Positions 26,848 to 37,000 of a stretch of DNA of 64,000 nt are shown piece by piece. The position numbers and the translations under genes were made by a program. Numbering within the stretch: position 1 is the stretch's first letter; each line of letters opens with the position of its first letter. The stretch is from Bacteroidales bacterium (lineage in GTDB: Bacteria > Bacteroidota > Bacteroidia > Bacteroidales > Muribaculaceae): the NCBI GenBank assembly GCA_015060975.1, contig SUXI01000010.1:17514-81513 (forward strand), read 5' to 3'. The notes beneath the pieces are model-generated. The model saw only the letters and a list, made by a program, of their open reading frames with translations, was not told the origin of the DNA and ran no database searches.

Positions 26848-29757
26848 ATGGCAACTTACAAACCCGAAGAACTAAGAGCAATATTTCGTAATAAATTTGA
26901 CAAATCACAATGGATTACGCTATTGCGTGAGCTGTTTAATGCTACAGAATTGCGTGTGACACCCGAACTGATTACCGACTTCGACTCTGTAGATAAAGGG
27001 TATTATTTAGGGAATATCGAAACAACTGATTATTTCAGGATAGGGTTGTTTCATTACGAAATCAATGCCGGGTCGGTTGCCAATAAAAGGGTAGGGCTGA
27101 GAAATCTTATCAAGCCGTTTTTGAGATATGAATTTGATGCGGCATTGGTAGTGTTTGATAGTAGCGACCATTGGCGGTTGTCGTTTATTTGCGACATAAA
27201 AGAGGAAGCCACATCTCCCAAACGATATACCTACGTATTTGGAGATAAAGAATTGCTTTATCGCACCCCAATAGATCGATTTAACCTATTGCAGAAGAAA
27301 GGTATCTCGTTTGAAAACATCAAAACAGCATTCTCGGTAGAAGCTCTATCAAATGAATTCTTTGACCGATATCGCGAGCAATATGCCGATTTCATTCAAT
27401 ATGTCACCGGTAAACGTGTGGTTAAATCGGGTAGCAAGTGGGTTGAGAAAGAAGTATCGGCCCCTAATGTGAAATTTATGCAAGCGTTTGGCAACAACGA
27501 GAAACGCATACGCGATTATATCAAAAAAATGATGGGACGCATCACGTTTCTACACTTTTTGCAACGCAAAGGGTGGCTGAATGGCGACTTGAATTATATG
27601 CAAAATATGTTTGAACAATCACGCCACAAAGATAACTATCTCGATGCAGTGTTGGAGCCTCTTTTCTTCGGCATATTAAATACCAAGCCCTCGCAACGAG
27701 AGAGCGTGTTTGAGCAACTTGGTTGGGATAAATCATTACTCAACGAATGGGCTGAAATTCCATATCTCAATGGTGGATTATTTGAACGTGATGCCGAAGA
27801 TGAGCCTGATAGCGTGTTCCCGGCAGAATATTTTGCACGATTATTCCAATTTTTCAGCGAATACAACTTCACTATCGACGAAAATGACCCCAACGATGCC
27901 GAAGTGGGTGTTGACCCCGAAATGTTGGGTAAAATCTTTGAAAACTTGCTTGAGGACAACAAGGACAAAGGTGCGTTTTATACCCCGAAAGAGATTGTTA
28001 GATATATGTGTCAGGAATCATTAATCGCCTATCTTGAGACAAACACCTCTATTGCCACCGACAAAATTCGCCAATTTGTGTTGTCGCCCGAAGAAGGGGC
28101 AGAGAATATCCCTGAAATGAAACGTCCCAAACTTGTCAAAGCTCTTGAAGATGTGAAGATTTGCGACCCTGCCATTGGGTCGGGAGCATTTCCCATGGGA
28201 TTGCTCAATGAGTTGTTGCGTTGCCGAGAGGCATTGAGTGGTGAGCATTACGACCGAGCAGAGATAAAAAAGAGTATTATCCAAAATAGCATTTATGGGG
28301 TCGATATCGAAAAGGGTGCTGTGGATATAGCCCGATTGCGTTTTTGGCTCTCAATAGTGGTTGACGAAGAAAAGCCATTGCCATTGCCTAACTTCGATTA
28401 TAAAATTATGCAAGGAAACTCTCTTATTGAGAGTTTTATGGGTGTGGATTTGAGCGAACTTACCTACGAGCGTCAATCAAAAAATGATAGTGGGGCAGGT
28501 TCATTGTTTGACGACGAGAAAAACCGATTGCAAAAAGTGGTGTCGGACCTATTGCGTGAGTATTATTCATGTAGCGACCATGATAGCAAAATAAGGCTAC
28601 AACAACGAATAACCAACACTATCAACGCCCAACTCGAAGCTCAAAATTACGACCCCGAAATACTTCAACAATTACGCAAAATAAATCTCACCGAAAACAA
28701 TAAATTCTTCTTGTGGCACACATGGTTTAGCGATGTATTCAACCGCAAAGACGGCAAAAAAGGCTTCGATATCGTGATTGGCAATCCGCCGTATGTAGTT
28801 GTTGCAGATGTTGATAAAGAACACTTGTATTATAAATACAAAACCAAGAACTGCTTGGAATTGTATTCCTATTTTTTTGAACATAGCATAAATATATTGC
28901 AACACAATGGTGTACTAACATTTATCACTGGAGCATTATATACAAAAGGAATTAAGTTCGAACCATTAAGAAGTTTCCTTGAAAACAATAGTCAATTGAT
29001 TTCTTATCGTAATGAAGGAGATGAGGTGTTCAAGAATGTTAATATGCCTACATCCACAATCCTACTATATAAGTCCAATATTCCTAATTGGAGTTTTGAT
29101 GAATTATTGGGTAATTCAAACAATATATTGGCAAAGATGAATGCTTCTTCAAAACCATTATCAAGCATATCTATAATGCAACGAGGTTTTGAGGTCGGCA
29201 GGGATAGAGTTTCTAAAGTAGAAGGTAAATATAGATTTCTAACAGGCAGCAATGTTGAAAAGTACTGCTATAAGACTATTTCATATGTAAATCAAGATGT
29301 TGTAACTGAGTTTCAAAAAGACGCATTTTTTTATACAGGGGAACGCTTGCTTATACGAGAAACTGGCTCTTATTTAACTGTGGTTTACTTAGATGAAAAT
29401 TTATACTGCAATAGAAGCCTATATTCTACGATAATAAAGGATTCTACATTTAATGTTCAGTATGTTGTCGGAATACTTAACTCAAAAGCTATACAATACT
29501 ACTACCAACAAAAATTTAAGGCCGAAACAGAGTTGTTTCCCAAAATAAGAATTAAACAGGCAAAACAACTCCCAATACCGGTTGCCTCATTAACAGAACA
29601 ACAATTAATAGTTGCATTGATTGAGCAAATCAGAACATCAAAGAAGATGACTCCTAACAACTCTATAGAAAAACTCGAAAGAGAAATAGATAAAATAGTG
29701 TACCAACTATATAACCTAACCGATGCCGAAATAAAAATCATCGAAGAAAGTATATGA
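26848..29757 (+). CDS. Large N6-adenine DNA methyltransferase (Eco57I/PglX-like)
   Basis: 969 residues. The SAM motif I is CDPAIGSGAFPMG (about residue 440) and the catalytic motif IV is IGNPPYV (about 646), giving N6-adenine methylation. An N-terminal 200-residue region looks like a degenerate nuclease or regulatory domain, and the C-terminal 250 residues are a likely target-recognition domain (ILNSKAIQYYYQQKF, then KQLPIPV). It sits 51 nt after the helicase gene and presumably marks self DNA for that helicase/nuclease. Base usage in the C-terminal third is more AT-rich, consistent with exchange of the specificity region. Confidence 0.88.
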   Translation: MATYKPEELRAIFRNKFDKSQWITLLRELFNATELRVTPELITDFDSVDKGYYLGNIETTDYFRIGLFHYEINAGSVANKRVGLRNLIKPFLRYEFDAALVVFDSSDHWRLSFICDIKEEATSPKRYTYVFGDKELLYRTPIDRFNLLQKKGISFENIKTAFSVEALSNEFFDRYREQYADFIQYVTGKRVVKSGSKWVEKEVSAPNVKFMQAFGNNEKRIRDYIKKMMGRITFLHFLQRKGWLNGDLNYMQNMFEQSRHKDNYLDAVLEPLFFGILNTKPSQRESVFEQLGWDKSLLNEWAEIPYLNGGLFERDAEDEPDSVFPAEYFARLFQFFSEYNFTIDENDPNDAEVGVDPEMLGKIFENLLEDNKDKGAFYTPKEIVRYMCQESLIAYLETNTSIATDKIRQFVLSPEEGAENIPEMKRPKLVKALEDVKICDPAIGSGAFPMGLLNELLRCREALSGEHYDRAEIKKSIIQNSIYGVDIEKGAVDIARLRFWLSIVVDEEKPLPLPNFDYKIMQGNSLIESFMGVDLSELTYERQSKNDSGAGSLFDDEKNRLQKVVSDLLREYYSCSDHDSKIRLQQRITNTINAQLEAQNYDPEILQQLRKINLTENNKFFLWHTWFSDVFNRKDGKKGFDIVIGNPPYVVVADVDKEHLYYKYKTKNCLELYSYFFEHSINILQHNGVLTFITGALYTKGIKFEPLRSFLENNSQLISYRNEGDEVFKNVNMPTSTILLYKSNIPNWSFDELLGNSNNILAKMNASSKPLSSISIMQRGFEVGRDRVSKVEGKYRFLTGSNVEKYCYKTISYVNQDVVTEFQKDAFFYTGERLLIRETGSYLTVVYLDENLYCNRSLYSTIIKDSTFNVQYVVGILNSKAIQYYYQQKFKAETELFPKIRIKQAKQLPIPVASLTEQQLIVALIEQIRTSKKMTPNNSIEKLEREIDKIVYQLYNLTDAEIKIIEESI

Positions 29758-29950
29758 CAATATGGCAGTAATTATTTGTTTGTCAGATAAATATTAATAG
29801 ATTTGTTAATTTGGTGTTAAATCAATGACAATTTGACGCAGGATATTACTTTTAATACTTTTAACTTAATTCTTCTTAAATTTGGCATATTATTTGATGA
29901 TTAACAAGTAATCTGCAATAGTGCAGGGACATCAATATAAATAATAAGTT

Positions 29951-30793
29951 ATGGCAAATTTTTATCATTTTACGCCAATAGATACTCTTATAAGTATGTT
30001 GACCGATTCTTTAAAAGTTGATAAAAAAACTAATCAACAATATATAGAATTTTGGGCTACAGAAATAACGGCTCTAAATGACACAACTGAAAGAGATTTA
30101 TTTGTTAATGTATTAATCAATAAAGTAAGACAATATGCAACGGAGCAACAAAATCGCTTGACTGAAGATCAGGAAAGAGATTTGGGTAAATTATGTTATT
30201 CAGATATGTATGTAATATCTTTAACTAGTAAAGATTTATCTTTATCAGATGAACTAAATATGTGGCGTGGGTATGGTGGAAATGGATGTGGTGTGTGTTT
30301 AGAATTAGATTTCTCAAAAATACCACCATTTTATCATACGAATACAAATATATATCAATTAGAAGACTCTTATATATTGCGTGAATGTGAATATGTAAAG
30401 CCTGAAGAAATCAAGATTGAGCAAAACCTGGTAAAACAGATTTACGAGAGTTTGAACTTAACTGAGAAAGAAAAAATTAAATGCACATTAATAAAAGCAA
30501 GTATCATGTCACATATTGCTAATCTGTCTCCATATTATAAACATGAGGCTTATAAATCAGAACATGAATGGCGATTTGTTAAACATTCGCTTAAAGAACC
30601 AAAATATAGAAAACGAGGTAATTTATTAATACCATATATTACATATTGCATCCCTATAACAGCGATATCATCAATAACTATTGGACCTTGCTTAAAAGAT
30701 TCAGATACTATTAAAAGTTTGACACAGTTTATTGAACGGAAATTAGGACCAAAATTTGATATAAAATTTTCTAATATACCATATCGGGGATAA
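29951..30793 (+). CDS. DUF2971 family protein
   Basis: 280 residues matching DUF2971: N-terminal FYHFTPIDTLISML, WATEITALNDTTE, the MWRGYGGNGCGVCLELDF block (about residue 110), and SEHEWRFVKHS (about 205) near the end. DUF2971 proteins have no settled biochemical function but are common in defence islands. It stands alone between the methyltransferase and the AbiH operon. No signal peptide; probably cytoplasmic. Confidence 0.8.
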   Translation: MANFYHFTPIDTLISMLTDSLKVDKKTNQQYIEFWATEITALNDTTERDLFVNVLINKVRQYATEQQNRLTEDQERDLGKLCYSDMYVISLTSKDLSLSDELNMWRGYGGNGCGVCLELDFSKIPPFYHTNTNIYQLEDSYILRECEYVKPEEIKIEQNLVKQIYESLNLTEKEKIKCTLIKASIMSHIANLSPYYKHEAYKSEHEWRFVKHSLKEPKYRKRGNLLIPYITYCIPITAISSITIGPCLKDSDTIKSLTQFIERKLGPKFDIKFSNIPYRG

Positions 30794-30912
30794 GTTGAAA
30801 ACTGATTTTACAATCTAGTTAACACTAAAATGAGAATCATCAAACGATGCATCTAAACAAGACAATAACCAACGATTCGCAGACCATTATTGCAGCATAA
30901 ATATGTTATAAG

Positions 30913-30920
30913 TACCTTTG
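30913..30920 (+). promoter_or_regulatory. -7 element for the AbiH operon
   Basis: TACCTTTG matches TAnnTTTG, about 80 nt upstream of the first gene of the operon. The -33 element is not evident. Confidence 0.45.
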
Positions 30921-31000
30921 TTGTTGAAATCAAAAGAAGACAAATGGAAATAGCAGTTCCAAAAAATATTAATTATTATTAACTATTAAAATTGTAGGAG

Positions 31001-31378
31001 ATGAACCATTATTTAAATAACAATTCAGATATTGCAAAGGCAAAAGTTCATGCCATATTATCAACAGAAAAATTACCTGCATTAAATGAAACCATCAAAT
31101 TTATTTTTGATATTTGTCATGGACGAAGAGCAAGAATTAACACAAAAACAATTAATGATGCTTTTGAATGTATTGATAACCGTGATAAAACAATCATATA
31201 TTCAAGCGATTTACATCCTGAAGAGAAAGAGCAACGAATCCATCAAACCGAATTGGATCTAGAAACACGCAAACAAATGTTAAGCTCTTTTCTATCTTTC
31301 ATGGAAGCAAAATACAAATATCAACAGTACAATAATTTTCAGGGAAACAACAATTTTAAAAAAAAGAATAAGATATGA
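31001..31378 (+). CDS. Small protein coupled to AbiH, unknown family
   Basis: 125 residues, hydrophilic and mostly helical, with a charged central stretch (HPEEKEQRIHQTELDLETRKQM) that could be a coiled coil and a polar Asn/Lys-rich tail. Its stop codon overlaps the abiH-like start (ATGA). Position and size suggest a partner or antitoxin for the AbiH-like protein, but no motif proves it. Confidence 0.65.
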   Translation: MNHYLNNNSDIAKAKVHAILSTEKLPALNETIKFIFDICHGRRARINTKTINDAFECIDNRDKTIIYSSDLHPEEKEQRIHQTELDLETRKQMLSSFLSFMEAKYKYQQYNNFQGNNNFKKKNKI

Positions 31379-32265
31379 GTGCATTAGTAATTTTAGGCAG
31401 TGGTTTTGATATTGATTTAGGGTTAAAAAACTCTTGTGCGGATTACGCCATAAATTATCTTTGTCCTATCGCTGGAAATAAACAATGGAGTGCTTTTGAA
31501 AATACACTCCGAGATGAGGTTATACAATGGTACAACAATGGAAAATGCGAGCAAAAGGCAGAAGAATTAAATTTACTGTGGCAGGTTTATGTTAAAAATA
31601 TATCCTGGTTCTTTACGGATAAATCTGATGATTTTCTCGTAAGAAAGCATCAAAAGGGAAGGAAGATAAAGAAAGTTCAAACCTCTTGTGCATATAGGTT
31701 TCTTAAGCAAATAAAAGTAAACTGTAGAAGCAAAGTTTATACTTTTAATTATACAAATCCTTATGAGTATATAGATATACCACAGATAAAAGAATTTATA
31801 CATCTCCATGGTAAGCACTATAGAGATACACATAACAAGCCCTTAATGGTAATGTCACAGGGCAATAATATTATTTTTGGAATTGATGAATGTATCCCCG
31901 AAGATGGAATAAAAAACACTTATATTCATCCATTAATTAAGAAATATCATTCCCAATATAAGAAAACAGATATTATCACTGATTTATTAAATGCGGAGAA
32001 TGTTATTTTCTATGGGTTCTCTATGGGTTTGATTGATTATGGCTATTTTTCAGAGTTCTTCAATGCTATCTGTAATGGCACTACTAGTTGCAAAAAGATT
32101 TATTTTGTCACATACAACAAAAAGGGACTCAAAGATTTTATTGAAAATCTAAATGCTAACAACTTGAATGTTGATGATATTTTACAACAGGTATCAATAA
32201 TCCCCATATACACAAGGAATGGTTTCAAGAATAGGGATTTCCGCATGATGTTAAGGAGATTGTAA
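31375..32265 (+). CDS. AbiH-family phage abortive infection protein
   Basis: 296 residues with the AbiH pattern: N-terminal LVILGSGFDIDLGLKNSCADYA (a nucleotide-binding-like GxGFD start), the FNYTNPYE element (about residue 124), IHLHGKHY (about 141) and FYGFSMGLIDYGYF (about 212). AbiH proteins abort phage infection in lactococci; the mechanism is not established. Translationally coupled to the preceding 125-residue protein. Confidence 0.82.
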   Translation: MSALVILGSGFDIDLGLKNSCADYAINYLCPIAGNKQWSAFENTLRDEVIQWYNNGKCEQKAEELNLLWQVYVKNISWFFTDKSDDFLVRKHQKGRKIKKVQTSCAYRFLKQIKVNCRSKVYTFNYTNPYEYIDIPQIKEFIHLHGKHYRDTHNKPLMVMSQGNNIIFGIDECIPEDGIKNTYIHPLIKKYHSQYKKTDIITDLLNAENVIFYGFSMGLIDYGYFSEFFNAICNGTTSCKKIYFVTYNKKGLKDFIENLNANNLNVDDILQQVSIIPIYTRNGFKNRDFRMMLRRL

Positions 32266-32267
32266 AT

Positions 32268-32477
32268 ATGGAAACATTACCAGCATATCTCGAAAATAAC
32301 GAACTTCTCAAAATGAGAAATGGCGGATTTCTAGCTTCTCGTAAGATTTCCCTTGCTTCCTTTTCGGTAATTTGGCATTATTCTATTCGGCAAAATAGAC
32401 TAAAACAACTCCTCATTCCGCACCTCACATTCTGCACTAGCAATAATTGTTGCTGTGTTTCTTTTATATCTGCATAG
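32268..32477 (+). other. Doubtful short frame / relic after AbiH
   Basis: An ATG frame of 69 codons begins two bases after the AbiH stop. Only the first 17 or so residues look protein-like; the rest reads through sequence of low coding quality and into the 40-bp repeat at 32447. It is most likely a truncated gene start fused to unrelated DNA at an insertion or deletion junction. Confidence 0.35.
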
Positions 32478-32486
32478 AATTTTGTA
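32447..32486 (+). repeat. 40-bp direct repeat, left copy
   Basis: Identical over 40 bp to 34008-34047, just upstream of ileS. Weaker similarity continues for about 20 bp after it. The intact -7 element of the right copy is not preserved here. The two copies bracket the GHKL/STAS gene pair. Confidence 0.9.
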
Positions 32487-32679
32487 TTACTGCCAACTTA
32501 AAAGACATTGAATAATCGCACTTAGTACGCTTAACATACTTGTGTTTAGTATCTTCCATTTTTTGTTACTTTTTATTGTAACGCTATGTTAGGACTAGAC
32601 AAACTTAATCTAAAAAGAGAGTAAGTTTCTTGCAAAAACTTACTCTCTAATATTTTACAATCTAACAGAAATTTTGTTA

Positions 32680-32970
32680 TTACTCAAAATTGCTGAAATA
32701 CTTTTTGATTCGTTCTAATTGAACTTTTGTAATATTATAAAATCTTAAAGACGATACAACTCGTTTTTTGCCAAATTTGTTTATTAATTGAGCAAACGAC
32801 GTATTCATAAATAGTGTGGGAATAGTTTCCACATCTGCCATATCTATACACACATCTTTGTTATTTTCAATTAAGGGTTGAGATAATTGAAATAACATTG
32901 TTCCTCCGTCGGGATATGAACCATTAACTTTCGCCAATATTTCTTTTACCAATATTCTATCCATAATCAT
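32680..32970 (-). CDS. STAS-like (DUF4325) protein
   Basis: About 96 residues. The pattern SYPDGGTMLFQLSQPLIENNKDVCIDMADVETIPTLFMNTSFAQLI matches DUF4325, a STAS-like fold resembling anti-anti-sigma factors. The ATG at 32970 overlaps the stop of the upstream ATPase (TAATG), so the two are coupled; the longer frame to 32976 needs a TTG start. Probably works with the ATPase as a regulator-sensor pair. Pairs of this kind recur in defence islands. Confidence 0.75.
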   Translation of the reverse strand: MIMDRILVKEILAKVNGSYPDGGTMLFQLSQPLIENNKDVCIDMADVETIPTLFMNTSFAQLINKFGKKRVVSSLRFYNITKVQLERIKKYFSNFE

Positions 32971-33863
32971 TACCAATCTAAGTCATCATCTAAACTCCCA
33001 TATCCTATAATTTCTTCCGATTCAAATTGAGAAATATTTATAGTATATGATATTAACGTTCCTTGAAAATTAAAGTTTAAATCCGCTGTCCTTTCTATAA
33101 TTACATCTTGCGAACATGAATAAACATACATCTCATTATTACTTATTATAATAAGATTATTATCAGACCCTTGCATACAATCTTTGAGTGTATCTAATCC
33201 AAAACCGGCATTATGTTCATTTGATTTTGCAGTAACACCTTTTTTTGTTGCATACTCAATATAATGCTTATTTGATAAAGGGTGCAAATTAGCATTTTTT
33301 AGGCTATTAGGAATCCCAATACCAAAATCACAAAACGCTACGCTTATTGTTTGTTCTAATTCGTTATATTGAATATAGGAATAGGCGACCCCGTTTGATT
33401 TAGAATGGTCTGCAACGTTTGCATATAATTCATCAAGAGTTGTACCAAGCATAGAAATATCTAATCCCTTAAAATATTCTTGCTTTAAGTATTTTGATAA
33501 ATTATCACGATACAAAAAAGCTTCTTCAGGGACAATTTTCCATAGATTTAGGATTGTTTTAGACTTTGCTTCAATGTGAGAAATATCCTTGAAGTATTTT
33601 TGAAGATACAAATCATTCATTAAAAAATCCGTTAATTCTTGACTTGTTTTTATACAAATTCCCGAAGCTTTTGTATATATACAATCAATAAAGCATGCTA
33701 ATGATACGATGTGTAATGGAGTTAAGTCAGAAGGTCGTATGCATTTATCTATTTCGATAAGTACATTATCATCTTTAGAGACAACTATACTTTGGTGAAA
33801 TTGATTAAATTCTTGAATCCACCAAATCCTACTCGTTTTATCTAATAATAGTCTATAATCCAT
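32970..33863 (-). CDS. GHKL-type ATP-binding protein
   Basis: About 297 residues. The C-terminal half has a GHKL ATPase fold: N box LDELYANVADHS (about residues 143-154), G1 box DFGIGIP (about 179-185) and G2 box NAGFGLDTL (about 217). There is no H box or receiver domain, so it is more like an anti-sigma kinase than a classical sensor kinase. The N-terminal half is unassigned. I chose the ATG at 33863; the longer frame uses TTG. Coupled to the STAS-like gene. The cargo of the segment between two 40-bp repeats. Confidence 0.75.
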   Translation of the reverse strand: MDYRLLLDKTSRIWWIQEFNQFHQSIVVSKDDNVLIEIDKCIRPSDLTPLHIVSLACFIDCIYTKASGICIKTSQELTDFLMNDLYLQKYFKDISHIEAKSKTILNLWKIVPEEAFLYRDNLSKYLKQEYFKGLDISMLGTTLDELYANVADHSKSNGVAYSYIQYNELEQTISVAFCDFGIGIPNSLKNANLHPLSNKHYIEYATKKGVTAKSNEHNAGFGLDTLKDCMQGSDNNLIIISNNEMYVYSCSQDVIIERTADLNFNFQGTLISYTINISQFESEEIIGYGSLDDDLDW

Positions 33864-34007
33864 AATCAAAACACAAATTTATGAAAGAAAATTCAACAAA
33901 CCGTATTACGTCAATAATAGATAATTGCATATTAACAATATTTAATACATCAAACACAATGGTAAAAATATTTTGTAATGAGCTAAAATTTTCGCAAGAA
34001 TTTATCT

Positions 34008-34047
34008 TTGTTGCTGTGTTTCTTTTATATCTGCATAGAATTTTGTA
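34008..34047 (+). repeat. 40-bp direct repeat, right copy (ileS promoter region)
   Basis: Exact match to 32447-32486. This copy overlaps the -7 element of ileS, so it is likely the original and the other a duplicate left by an insertion. Confidence 0.9.
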
Positions 34048-34053
34048 AATTTG
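34046..34053 (+). promoter_or_regulatory. -7 element of ileS
   Basis: TAAATTTG matches TAnnTTTG, 32 nt before the ileS start codon. No good -33 TTTG at the usual spacing. Confidence 0.55.
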
Positions 34054-34085
34054 CACCTTAAAATAAAAGTAACTATATAGTAACA

Positions 34086-37000
34086 ATGGATAAGAAATTC
34101 AACGAATATAACGGTTTTAACCTATCAAACGTTAATAAAGAGGTTCTTGAGCAATGGAACAAGAACGGATTGTTTGAAGAAAGTATGAAAGTGCGTGAAG
34201 GAAATCCTTCATTTGTGTTTTACGAAGGACCACCCTCAGCAAATGGTATGCCCGGTATTCACCACGTGATGGCTCGTACTATCAAAGATATTTTCTGCCG
34301 TTATAAAACGATGAAAGGCTTCCATGTGAAACGTAAAGCAGGGTGGGACACTCACGGGCTTCCTGTGGAACTTGGTGTGGAAAAAGCCCTCGGTATCACT
34401 AAAGAGGATATTGGCAAAAAAATCTCGGTTGACGATTACAATGCCGCTTGCCGTCAAGAGGTGATGAAATACACCAAAGAGTGGGAAACATTGACCAAAT
34501 CTATGGGTTATTGGGTGGATATGAACGACCCATATATCACCTACGACAATCGTTACATCGAATCGGTGTGGTGGTTGTTGAGCCAACTTTACAACAAAGG
34601 TTATCTATATAAAGGTTACACTATCCAACCATATTCACCTGCTGCAGGTACCGGATTGAGTACTCACGAATTGAACCAACCCGGTTGCTATCGCGATGTT
34701 AAGGACACAACAGTGACAGCATTGTTTGCTATGGTTAATCCACGACCCGAAATGGCAGAGTGGGGTAAACCTTACTTTGTAGCTTGGACTACTACTCCTT
34801 GGACTTTGCCTTCAAACACTGCATTGTGTGTTGGTCCAAAGATTGAATATGTGTGTGTGCAAACCTACAATCCTTATAATGGCGAGAAAATCAGCATCGT
34901 GATGGCTAAGGACTTGGTTAAGTCTTATCTCAAAGCCGAAGGTGCAGAACTCCCAATGGAAGAATACAAACAAGGTGACAAAGTAGTGCCATATCGCATC
35001 GTTGCCAACTATATGGGTAGCGACCTTGTGGGCATGCAATATAAACAACTCATGCCATGGGTAAAACCTCTTGAAAAGGTTGATGCTAACGCAGCTCCTT
35101 TCGTTAAGGAATATGCCGAAACAAATCCCGACAAATGTTTTGCCGTAGGTAACGATAAATTCGTTGAACTTGAAGAAAAAGCATTCCGCGTAATTCCCGG
35201 TGATTATGTAACAACCGAAGATGGTACCGGTATCGTTCACATCGCACCTACATTTGGTGCCGACGACGCCAAGGTGGCTAAAGCTGCCGAAATCCCTTCA
35301 TTGTTTATGATTAACAAGAAAGGGGAGACCCGTCCAATGGTTGACCTCACCGGTAAATATTACACTCTCGATGAATGTGCTCAAGAATTTATCGACACTT
35401 GTGTAAGCATTGATGCATATTCAAATCACGCAGGCGATTATGTGAAGAATGCTTATGATCCTCAATATAACCCCGGAGGTAAATTCGACGAGCAAGCTGC
35501 TCAAAAAGCCGAAGACCTCAACGTGGTTATCTGTATGGAAATGAAGCAAGAGGGTGTAGCTTTCAAGATTGAAAAGCATGTACACAACTATCCTCACTGC
35601 TGGCGAACTGACAAACCTGTGCTTTATTATCCTCTCGATAGCTGGTTTATCAAAACAACAGCCGCTCGCGAGAGAATGATGGAACTCAACGAAACCATCA
35701 AATGGAAACCACAATCAACCGGTACCGGTCGTTTCGGCAAATGGCTTGAAAATCTTCAAGATTGGAACTTGTCACGTAGCCGTTATTGGGGTACTCCACT
35801 CCCAATTTGGCGCACCGAAGATGGCACAGAGGAATTGTGTATCGACAGTGTAGAAACTCTTTACAACGAAATAGAAAAAGCGGTAGCTGCCGGCATTATG
35901 ACAGCAAATCCATATAAAGAAAAAGGATTTGTTCCCGGTGACTATAGCAAAGAAAATTACGAAAAGATTGACCTTCACCGTCCATACGTAGATGATATCG
36001 TATTGGTATCGGCATCGGGTAAAGCGATGTATCGCGAACTCGACTTGATTGATGTGTGGTTTGACTCAGGCTCAATGCCTTACGCTCAAATCCACTATCC
36101 ATTTGAAAACAAAGAAGGTCTTGATTCGGGTGAACTTTATCCATCTGACTTTATTGCTGAAGGGGTTGACCAAACTCGTGGTTGGTTCTTCACGCTTCAT
36201 GCAATTGCCACAATGGTATTTGACTCGGTAGCATATAAAGCCGTTATCTCAAATGGGCTTGTACTTGATAAAGATGGCAACAAGATGTCAAAACGTCTTG
36301 GCAATGCAGTCAACCCATTTGAAACAATTGAAAAATATGGCTCTGACCCTGTGCGCTGGTATATGATTTCAAACTCATCACCATGGGATAACTTGAAATT
36401 TGACCCGGCAGGGGTGCAAGAAGTGAGCCGCAAATTGTTTGCAACATTGTATAACACATATTCATTCTTTGCACTTTATGCAAATGTTGACGGTTTTGAC
36501 AACAGCCAACCTCAAGTTGCATTGGAAAATCGTCCTGAGATTGACCGTTGGATTATCTCACTTCTCAATACACTCGTAAAAGATGTAGATGAAGCCCTCA
36601 ACGATTACGAACCAACAAAGGCAGCTCGTGCAATCAATGATTTCGTAAACGACAACTTAAGTAACTGGTATGTTCGCTTGAACCGCAAACGTTTCTGGGG
36701 TGGCGAAATGAATGAAGACAAACTCTCGGCATATCAAACATTATATACTTGCCTTGAAACAATCGCTAAACTTATCGCACCAATCTCTCCATTCTATGCC
36801 GATAAGTTATATCAAGACCTCGCAGGTGCCGGTTCGGTTCACTTGGCATTGTTCCCCGAAGTTAACGAATCAGCTATCGACAAAGCTCTTGAAAATCGCA
36901 TGAATATTGCACAAGTGATTACCTCAATGGTTCTTTCACTTCGTCGCAAAGTAAACATCAAGGTGCGTCAACCACTTTCTACATTGATGATTCCTGTGAT

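Noticed and set aside
23497..29757. Complete DISARM or BREX locus
   Set aside because: drmA, drmB, drmC, pglZ and brxC-like genes are not present on either side.
32447..34047. 40-bp repeats as attL/attR of an integrative element
   Set aside because: No integrase or recombinase lies in the interval, so a classical integrated element is not supported; kept only as a repeat-bracketed cargo.
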